The notes under the pieces were generated by a model. That model was not told the origin of the DNA. It did not search any database and saw only the letters and a list, made by a program, of their open reading frames with translations. Positions 1 through 8,058 of a DNA stretch of 16,514 nt are shown piece after piece. Within the stretch, counting starts at the first letter, position 1, and each line of letters starts with the position of its first letter. The DNA is taken from positions 1 to 16,514 of the forward strand of contig JAIVFH010000511.1 in the NCBI GenBank assembly GCA_025765595.1. The letters run 5' to 3'. The position numbers and the translations under genes were made by a program. Origin of the DNA: Obelidium mucronatum (taxonomy: Eukaryota; Chytridiomycota; Chytridiomycetes; Chytridiales; Chytriomycetaceae).

Positions 1-1142
1 GATCCTTCAACTCATTCATTGATTCTTCCACTAACTCCAACGCGTCGACAAATGCCTTCTGACGAATAAGGGCGTCAATAACTTCCTGATTACTTTGAAC
101 TTTGAAGATTTTTTCCACAGCGTCATGTAGTTTTTGCACATTGTCTTTCCGTGTGTGAAGCCTGGACACTGTAAGACCGGGAGAGATGGTATTTCTGTGA
201 GGAGTGCGCATTTTTCCCGAAGGTGGTGAATTTGATCAATGCATGACTGCGTTTCAAGGTGGAGGGCTTGAAGAGTTGAAAGTGCGTTAAAAAAAGATGC
301 CTGTTTTACACGAGTCAGTAAAAATCGCACTGTGTCATGTCCGAGATAACAAATACCGAGCGTTTTGAGATCTCCTTCACAAGATACACGTCCACCGTGT
401 CACAGAACACCCCCAACTTATTCTGAAGCAAGGAGGAAGTCAGATTCACGTCTTGCACCGACAACTTGCTAAAATCCGCCTTTTCATATACATCCGAAAT
501 GTGGCAGGGGTTCCAAGTTTGAAGTCTTTGGAGAAGAAAAGCTCAGGAACAGTATCCAAGGGTGGTGCATGGGCGGCAAGCAGCCTGCGGTGAGTGCTGC
601 GATCAGGCTGGTTCCTAGAACATTATTATTAGTTTTGTCACGCCTTTCAAAAGCGTATTACTTTCGCGTGTTGTCAACTAGAATTCTCTCAGTTGCCATC
701 ACAAGATCGATAAAAGAGCCGCTCTCCAGTTGCTGTTCCAGCGATCCAAGCATAGGGGCCCCTTCAATCGCAGCCGCACCGAGGGTTTGATTAATCATGT
801 ATCTAATGCCCGTTGAGTGTTAGGCTCTTGGATATCTGCAATAGTCGGTACCTGTCAAGAACCGGCTCCAGCATCTTCTCGTACGGTTCAAATTCCTGCG
901 GTTTAACCCTTCGCATTTGTGTGGGAGGAATCATTGGCAGAGCGTCCATTCCCTTCAGAGCTCGACTGGCATTTGGCTTCGTGGGATCGGTGATAATGCC
1001 CTGCGTCTGATCAGTCCCAGGTCCAAGTCGCAAAAACTCTTACAGCGATGGCGTTTGTTCCAATGTCGCGTGCGGACCACACGTGTTCGCTGTCTACAAG
1101 GGCTTCGTAGCGGGCAGCTGTTTCTGAATGTGGATCTTCCAT
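1..1142 (-). CDS. VPS54: VPS54, GARP complex subunit (5' part, partial)
   Basis: Vps54 is a subunit of the GARP tether, which captures endosome-derived vesicles at the trans-Golgi network. I read five exons on the minus strand: 1142-1044, 1006-852, 802-662, 614-357 and 300-1. The introns are 37, 49, 47 and 56 nt, all GT..AG, and the phases agree across the junctions. The start ATG at 1142-1140 opens a short exon ending in the DIGTNAIA motif. Family features in order are: KPQEFEPYEKML (about residues 70-80); TVPELFFSKDF, the typical Vps54 'P-E-I-F-F' segment; LLQNKLGVFCDTVDVYL; EISKRS joined to ASFFNALSTLQ; a helical LREK stretch; and QEVIDALIRQKAFVDALELV. About 317 residues of a protein usually near 900-1,000 are present, and the gene continues off the left edge. 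Two one-base frame breaks, at 494-495 and 192-194, interrupt otherwise well-matched coding sequence. They are either read errors or signs of decay. Syndetin (VPS50) shares the N-terminal fold, but the motif spacing fits Vps54 better. Confidence 0.85.
192..194 (-). other. Apparent one-base deletion in VPS54 exon 5
   Basis: The conserved helix ending LREKCALLTE lies one frame away from the following VSRLHTRKDNVQKL segment. The site on the minus strand is an A-run (GAAATACC); one more A would join the two with the residue spacing I recall from animal Vps54. A frame-compatible intron (donor in CAGTCATG, about 53 nt) exists, but it would delete the LREK helix, so I prefer a frameshift. Confidence 0.6.
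494..495 (-). other. Apparent one-base deletion in VPS54 exon 4
   Basis: The frame encoding ...PELFFSKDFKLGTPATF must shift by one base to continue as DVYEKADFSKL and then the conserved LLQNKLG segment. On the minus strand the site reads TTTCGGATG; one more G would restore the frame. The only in-frame GT..AG pair across this point would remove just 23 nt, shorter than any other intron here. Confidence 0.6.
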
Positions 1143-1281
1143 TCTTTGTTTAAAGATTAAAATATCAAAAAAAGGAACTGATAAATACTCAAGAAGCAGC
1201 TTACGAAAATGCGTGTTGCAAGTTTCTGTATGTTTGTTTTTTAACCGAATCGAAGCACTTGAAACGAAGCCAGCAGAACGA
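1143..1281. promoter_or_regulatory. Divergent promoter region, VPS54 / F-box gene
   Basis: The 139 bp between the two opposed start codons must hold both 5' leaders and core promoters. It contains an A/T-rich block at about 1143-1190 and no clear TATA box that I can defend. A short upstream reading frame (ATG at 1209, TAA at 1242-1244, 11 codons) lies ahead of the F-box start at 1282 and could reduce its translation if it is in the transcript. Confidence 0.5.
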
Positions 1282-2684
1282 ATGACACCCCGCGTTCTCC
1301 TAGTCCCCGAGCTTCTGTTTCTTGTCACCGAATCGCTCCGCGCGTCTGAAGTCCTGCAGCTCGCGCTTGTGTCCCGTGGGTTGGCTGAGAAACTCCTGCC
1401 GGTCTTGAACCGAGCGCCACAGTTCGACAACCGCCACAACAACAACATTGCGCTTCTTCTTGCAGACAAGTCGAGAAGAATCTTGAAGCTGGTGCGCATT
1501 CTCGATGTTTCGCGTCTGACACACATAACAGACCCTAGCCTGCCAAATCCGGTCTGTCCAACGATGCAAACAGGTCAAGGCATTAACCACTACCATTCCA
1601 TTTGAACAGGCCGCTGCATGGCTGGCTCAAACAAAGATTGCACATCAGTTGATCTCAGCGTGTCCAAATCTACAAACTTTAAAAATGGATGGCTTTCCCT
1701 CTGATGTCACAGGGACTCTCTTTGCTAATTTGCTCCTTTCTATACCTCCAAATATTGAATGCATTATTTGGACGCGTGTAGCTGTCTCAGATGCCCATTT
1801 ATCAAAGATGGTGGACAGGTGGCGGAATCTGAAATCATTCGAGGTGGGAATTGTAACGCCGTTCATGTGGGGGGTTATTCGAAGCGCTATTTCGGGGCCC
1901 TCGAGCAGTCCACAGTTTAATATTTTGTCGCTGAACGGCGTTGGGGGTAAAAAGATGTTTATCGTTCGACGTGTATTATGTGGTATCTGATATTCTCTCA
2001 GGTGCCACAGCAGCAGCCAACTATGGAGGACCGGACTGGGCGGCGCCTACTAACTCGAATGGATTGTCTACATTTTTGGCGACTTCTATTTATTTGACGA
2101 GCTTGAAGATTCAGCCGCTTCCTGGTACTTCGTCAGGATGAAAGGAAGCTACATACTGACACAAACAACAGGTGACGATGGAACAGTTCATCTTCTAAAA
2201 TTTTTGACTTCTTATGCGCCCCCAAGTCTTAAACGCTTGACTCTCGGACGAGGAAGGTATTTAACGGCAACCCAGACAAGTGCAACTGGTCTTTGGAGAC
2301 AAGTTCTTCACTTCATCATCTCCAAAAGTAATATTGAGTATGTTTCCGTGACGGATCCATTTGAAACATGCCGTCGTTATTGTTTGCCTGCTTGGTGCCT
2401 TTCGGAATCATTCTTCAACGAAGCGGTTAGGAAAATCCGATGATACCACGGCGTTGTTTGAAATACTACCACAAACCTTACCAATAATTGCAGAGTTGAA
2501 TAATGATGATGAAGGAGATTTGCACCTTGTTCCACAAATCTCTACAATCGTTCGTCAATCTGGAATGTTGGAACCTGTAGTTTTCACGTCGATCGGAATT
2601 GGAATCTTGAAGGAGTTGGTTGTCACATTTGGAGAAAGTGATTTCCTCAAAACCTTTTCTTCTTCATCCACGAATGCCTTATAA
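1282..2684 (+). CDS. F-box / leucine-rich-repeat-like protein
   Basis: Likely a substrate-recognition subunit of an SCF ubiquitin ligase. The first 45 residues look like a fungal F-box (PRVLLVPELLFLVTESL, then VLQLALVSRGLAEKLLPVL), the segment that binds Skp1. The rest has scattered leucine-rich-repeat-like stretches such as LVRILDVSRLTHI, CPNLQTLKMDGF, PSLKRLTLGRGR and IEYVSVTDPFE, the pattern of F-box/LRR proteins. Exons: 1282-1551, 1610-1946, 2002-2124, 2172-2375 and 2431-2684. The introns are 58, 55, 47 and 55 nt, GT..AG, with agreeing phases, and the total is an exact 396 codons including the TAA stop. The last intron could instead start at 2373, changing the protein by one residue. ATG 1282 is the first in-frame ATG and sits just ahead of the F-box. 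The target protein cannot be read from the sequence. Confidence 0.7.
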
Positions 2685-2795
2685 TGTGTTTCAAGATTTC
2701 ATACAGAACCTCATACTACAAATAATGCTCATCATTCATGAAAAATATTATAATTTCTAAAAAAATCTTTCTGAAATTCAAGCTCCGACCCAAAC

Positions 2796-3737
2796 ATGGA
2801 CAACTCTGAAAACAAAAGCGCCTGCCCGCTCCACATCATCGCAGATGAAAAAGCTATAGGAGAATCAGTTTTCGTGGACCTTGAGGCATTTTATGGTTAC
2901 CAAAAAGGTAGAATACCACGATCCAACATGATTGTGTGTCGAACCTCACTCGCCTTTTCAGAGCTCATCCAAAAAATCTACATTCTCCACTCTCTCATGG
3001 AACTTGTGATCGGAGCATCTATCGCTGGTCTGGCCCAGTACACTGAAGTGAATCTTGAGTTTCAAACTCGTACGACAGCCGGCTTCCTCCTCTTTCTGTA
3101 CGCCATCGTCGCGATCAGTACCTTCAAGTCTATTTGTAGTCCAGAAACAAAGCAAAAGGGTGTAATTTACATCATGTCTTTGGCTGAGTTTGTTGTTGGA
3201 TTGTCACTCTTCATGGTTTCTTTTGGTGAGAAGTGCTGTGTGTTTTTCAAAATCCGCTTATAACTCAAACCTGTCATTATATTAGAAATGTTTTTGCCTA
3301 TACTATTGAACGTGGACAGACCTCTCGAAAATCTACGCATTTATGAATACGTTTGGTTTTCCACTTACCTGGGTTCTGTTTCAACCATCCTTCTCGCTTT
3401 CTGCCCTTCACTTAACTTTACAAAATCCGCCACCTACTTAAAAATGGTTCAGATTTGTATTACCCAGATCGTCTTGATTGATCTGTTTCCCTTCAGCTGG
3501 GTGGAAATGCAATTTTACTCTCCGTATATTTACGGGTTTATCGCGTTAGCCAATAACATTGGTGTTTGCTTCTTGGTCAAGAAGCATAGAGAGCTTGTTC
3601 CTAAAGTTATGGAAGTAATTGGGATGAAGATGGAGGAGGAAAGTGGTAATTCTGGTCGACTAAGACGATCAGCTACATGGGAAGATGTTATTACCGCCTA
3701 TGTTCCTGTTTTGATTGAAAGCGATGATTCCTTTTAA
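2796..3737 (+). CDS. Unrecognised multi-pass membrane protein
   Basis: Two exons, 2796-3225 and 3286-3737, are joined by a 60-nt GT..AG intron (GTGAGA donor, ATATTAG acceptor, phase 1), giving 293 aa. After a polar N-terminus of about 60 residues come roughly six hydrophobic segments. They lie near LMELVIGASIAGLA, AGFLLFLYAIVAIS, YIMSLAEFVVGLSLFMV running into FLPILL, FSTYLGSVSTILLAF, ICITQIVLIDLFPF and YIYGFIALANNIGVCFLV. A basic and then acidic cytosolic-type tail follows, containing the RLRRSATWED stretch, a possible phosphorylation site. There is no signal peptide and no transporter or receptor motif that I can name. A distant resemblance to Ost-alpha/TMEM184-type proteins crossed my mind but is not supported by a specific motif. 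The ATG at 2796 has a good context (AAACATGG). It sits 111 bp after the F-box gene and 66 bp before the next gene, all on one strand. Confidence 0.75.
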
Positions 3738-3803
3738 CTCTTTTTTCCTTTATATTTTTATTTTATAATGAGAATTTAAATATTTATTTGATTTGGAATT
3801 GTC

Positions 3804-6800
3804 ATGAGATCCACATTGCCTCCAACGAGTCGAGCTGGCAATAGATATCCTGAAGCTAACAAGATTCAACCACTGGATACCGCTGAAGCTAACAAGACTC
3901 AACCACTGGATACCGTTGAAACTCAAGCTGGTCTGGATTCGATAATACGTGTTAAATCCCCCCAATCAATTGCATCAGTCACATCCAAAGCGGATGAATC
4001 CAGCAGCTCAATCGCTCCTGAAGATATGAGTGAAGCAGGTTCCACTCACTCACATCAACTCTGGTCGCGCGATGTGGATGCGTTGCAATCACGACGCAGC
4101 AACCTGGGAATTGGAAAAGGTCTGCGGGCGACAGATAGGCAATCCGACTTTCGAATTGATCCCACTTCCAGAGCGGAGCTGCGCAAGGAAGCGGCGAAGC
4201 AACCCGTGGCATCAACAAAAACCCTTGGTGATCGACTTTCAACAGTTATAAAATCAGAAGAGCGATCTAAACCGAGCAGTAATGAAGTTGGTGTATTAAA
4301 CGGGCAGGAAAAATTAGAATCGCATAGTTTGAGCGGTGAGGGAACCCCTGAACTCACAGCAGAACGTCCCTTCGTTCCCATGAAACAAAAACGCGAGTCC
4401 TTGAAGTCTGGAGAAGTCGAATTTAAGCCAGGGGCATCCCCAAATACCATCATATCTCTCGAACAAGATCCCTCGTTGTATTCTATTCGGTCACGGGCGA
4501 CCTCGGCTGCATCGTCAACTGTATCAAAAGTTTCCAGTGCTGCTCGCTCAAAGCGACGGGAAAAATTATCCATTGCTTCACAGAAGCAACGCGTATCAAT
4601 GCCTGATTCAAACTCCCTCACAAAAGATGCTCAAAATGTTACAGTTATCTCTGTCACCCTCAAAACAGAACTCGAAACGTCTACAATCCCATCTAAAATC
4701 CCACCTCAAATGAGTTCAAATGCCGAATCAAGTGAAATGGTGGCCAATGAACGTCCAAAAGTTTCTTTAGCAAGGATAAAGCGGAGATCAAAGCAGTCGT
4801 CCGTAAGCGGGTCTGTTACGAGTGAAATAGAAGATAGACCCAAATGGAGTAAGCAAAGTCAAAAACCTGCCGAAATCAGCGCAAGAGACCCCCCGCTTTC
4901 CTCGAACCCACCAGCACAACTGGAGCTCAAGACCACATTAAAGCCAAACCCAACCTTTGAAGCATCAAAGAGCAAGCAACCAAGCTCAAAAACGCCAGCC
5001 AACGTCGTTTCTCAGAACTTTAAGATAAGCGACACCCACAGCTTACACCATCAGCCGTCTGAGGAAGAAAATGAGACAAGGGTACTTCCCACTCCCAAAG
5101 CAACACCGGAACCAATCGTATTAAGCACTTTGCAAATGCCTGCCAAAGATCTCGGGACACCGTCTTCTAGTGGTGATGCTCCTAAAAGCCCAACTTTTGA
5201 AGTACATCAATCCAAGAACGTTTCTCAACAGGTTAGAAAATACCTTCAAACATTCATTGAATAAATCCTGTGATATAGGTCTTACACAGTGACAAAGACG
5301 AAGGACAAGGCAAATTAACAATGTCTCTTAAAATCTCTCAAGAAGCGAAGCCGATAGCACAGAAAGAAAAGGATGAAGAAGATATCAGTGAAGTTTATTC
5401 GGAAGACGAATTTGAACCCGATTCATTTGAAGTTATCTCAACAACAAGTATCCATGATAGGGACCATCATAGTCAAGAATTTATTGAAGAAGTGGACGAA
5501 TTGAATTTGGAACGCTATCAAGATTCTGACGTGGATAATGAATTTGTCTTTGAGGTTGTGAACTCTCGCTCAACTGCTCCGCTCAAGACAGACAGTCGAA
5601 CTCACTTCTATAATAGTGATAGCGATATCGAATTTTATGACATGAACGATGGAAAAGGAGCGGAAAATGTTTCTGAATCAAACAATGCTTTTACTGATAC
5701 AGAATCAGCTGTCGCTGCATACGACTGCGAATTTGAAGTTGAAAATACATCGGAAGATCATGACCAACTTGAACCTGCTGCCGAATCTTCCAAGAAGCCT
5801 GCTTGGCGACCAAACTCTCGTCTGTCAAACATCGGGTTTGAGTATTATCCACCTCGCCCAAAATCCCCATACTCAATGAGTCCACCAAAAGTTAGTTCAC
5901 ATAAGATTTTTTATCATTGATTCTCAATATTTATTCGCTAGATTCACTGCAAGCCATCGGGTCCAAAGCCGCCATTTTCATCACCTGTGGGGAAACGTCT
6001 TTCAGAATCATCCAATTTGAAAACCAAGTCAAAGGATGCTCAAGCAAAAGTAACTGGTACCTCTCTTACTGCCCTGTGTACCCTTTTTTTGTTGTTAATC
6101 CACTTCGTCCAGAAAAACTCGTTTCAGGTCGATGTTCTCCATACGCAGCAATCATATCAAGGATCCATTATCCCACGAAACTAAACCAAGCAAACAAAAA
6201 GCATGAAAGATGGCCGCTTCATATGCCTGGAACTCGATCCTTCAGCAACCTTCCCCTAAAAGTCATTCAGAAGGCAAGAAGACACGTCAAAGAAGAGTCT
6301 CTTATTGAAAAAACTAAGAGAAGGATAAAAGAAGAAGGTGAAATCACAATTGCTCTCATTCTGACAAGGCGGTGGTGCTAATAACGACACACAGCTAAAT
6401 TTCGTCAGATTTCAAGAGGAAATTGGTCATCTAAAGCTTCAAAATTCATATCTCAAAGGAAACAACCTGCTTGGGCGAAACCATATCGAGTTCCAGAACG
6501 TAAGCCGGTGGAGGTGCCACCAGAAACTGTGGCGAAATCCTTGGAAAAAAGCGGCAGACAATGCTGTGAATGCATGCGACGAGTTACAATCAAGAATTGG
6601 TGAGAAGTTGGATCCTTCATTATCAAGAACACACAACTAAAATCCCTCACCACCAAAGAACAAATTAAAAAACTGAAAGACGCATATGGCAGTATTTCAA
6701 CACCGGCGCATGTAGAAGCTCTTATTAAGCTCTCACAGTATTGGTTGAAACTTGGGGACTATAAGGAAGCTTTAAGGACCGCATCACTTGCAAAAAAAGC

Positions 6801-7989
6801 TACCAAGAAAATGTTCCTTCAAGATAGCGAAAAGGTCTTTGAGCGTATCAATGAAGCTGCAAACGACAATGCGCCTCCAAAGGAGAACTTTTTCCAACTG
6901 GTCAAACACAAGAAATATGGCGATGTGATGGCACCAGTTCGAGATATCGATCTAGCATCGCAATTGGAAGCCACAGTTGACCTTCTAATTAACAAAATTA
7001 TAAACACGAGAGTACGAAGTCTGGGAGTAGAAGGCCTCGCAAGAGTTTCTCCTCCTGATGGACGTGACTACATCCAGTTGAATTTGAAGCACCAAAATGA
7101 TTCCTTTGAAGCAAATACCGATATATTTCCAGTTCATGAGGCTCGACGTCAAGTTAAAAAGAACCGCCCTGTTTCCTCTCAACAAGCTTATGAAGAGCAG
7201 AAGCGCATTAATCGAGAAAGGGCGGCAAAATACTCAGAAAGTCTGGAAGTCAAGGCGTTAAAGAAACTGGTGAAGTCGCTCTCGGAAGAAGTGGAATTGT
7301 ACAAAGTCCCTCGTGTTGAACGCATCATGAAGGCGTTAGACAAAGGAAAAGCTGCCAAAGATCTCGTCTGCCAGAATCCGCAAAAGAGTAGAGACAAAAA
7401 AATCCTGGCTGAACAAATATCGGCTCATATAGCAGTCAGCTTGAAAAGTGGAAAAGAGTCTAAAGCTCCAGATGCGCCCAACGTCACAGTCCCCACTGTT
7501 AGTACGAAAGAGGCCAAAACTTCAAAACTCATGTCCAAAAACGATTCAGAGAGTCTTGAATGCCAAACCAATCCAAAGTCGGAGTTAACATCAACACTAA
7601 TTCATTCTGAAATTGAAGAAGCCAAGCCAAAAACGGTCAACGGACAAGATAAACTGCCTCAGGATTATTGTGCTGTTAAAGTTGAGGAAAATATCGGAGA
7701 GAAACTGAATGAGAAGATCGAAAGAGTAGAAAATATCCAGAAAACTGAACAGCGACTCGTTGAAAAAATACTACCTGCAACTCAATTCAATGAAGCTGAA
7801 ATGAAACCAGAAGAGAAATTCCCTGTTCTCCAAATCGGCGATCAGAGCTTGGACTCGCAACCGCCAATGGATGAACCCGCCAGATCAGTGGTGATGCATG
7901 AAGACTCTCCACAGATTTCACCTGGATCAACCCGCAGGAACTCAAATGAAGATGACTTCTCCAAACTTGCAGATGAACTATTTGGATAG
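3804..7989 (+). CDS. Large disordered protein with TPR-like region, unrecognised
   Basis: I do not recognise the family. Exons I can support: 3804-5231, 5279-5890, 5942-6049, then an uncertain stretch to 6337, 6395-6582 and 6628-7989. Clear introns are 5232-5278, 5891-5941, 6050-6112, 6338-6394 and 6583-6627 (45-63 nt); 6128-6190 may be another. The product is about 1,250-1,300 aa. Residues 1-480 are Ser/Lys/Pro-rich and probably unfolded, starting with a two-copy repeat. The next 200 are strongly acidic, with recurring motifs (EDEFEPDSFEV, NEFVFEV, CEFEVEN), and end in proline-serine stretches such as RPKSPYSMSPP. A helical part follows: KEQIKKLKDAYG, then YWLKLGDYKEALRTASLAKK, which looks like one TPR hairpin, then helices rich in Lys/Glu. 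The tail is disordered and ends KLADELFG. Between 6113 and 6337 no single frame carries through cleanly. Such a mix is common in scaffold or cytoskeletal proteins, but that is only a guess. The stop at 7987-7989 is 69 bp before the next start. Confidence 0.7.
3852..3917 (+). repeat. Two-copy 33-bp in-frame tandem repeat
   Basis: Copies at 3852-3884 and 3885-3917 differ at three positions or fewer and each encode EANK(I/T)QPLDT(A/V), residues 17-38 of the disordered protein. Being 33 bp, a change in copy number would keep the frame. Confidence 0.9.
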
Positions 7990-8020
7990 AATGATATGAA
8001 TTTTATCACGAATATGTGTA

Positions 8021-8026
8021 AATAAA
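8021..8026 (+). promoter_or_regulatory. AATAAA polyadenylation-type hexamer
   Basis: An AATAAA sits 32 bp after the stop codon of the disordered-protein gene and 33 bp before the next start codon. It is the likely 3' end signal for the upstream gene, although fungal poly(A) signals are loose and this is an A/T-rich spacer. Confidence 0.45.
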
Positions 8027-8058
8027 TTAATAGTAATAGACGTTGTGACAATTTGCAA

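Noticed and set aside
1011..1526. 171-codon minus-strand frame read as one protein
   Set aside because: Only its last part (from ATG 1142) is VPS54 exon 1; the rest is antisense to the F-box exon.
4055..4621. 188-codon open frame on the minus strand
   Set aside because: It lies wholly antisense to the long in-frame exon 3804-5231, has Ser/Arg-rich shadow composition and no family features.
6545..6627. Pair of compensating A-run errors giving AADNAVNACDELQSR
   Set aside because: A simple 45-nt GT..AG intron (6583-6627, phase 0) keeps the frame with no correction, so the error model is not needed.
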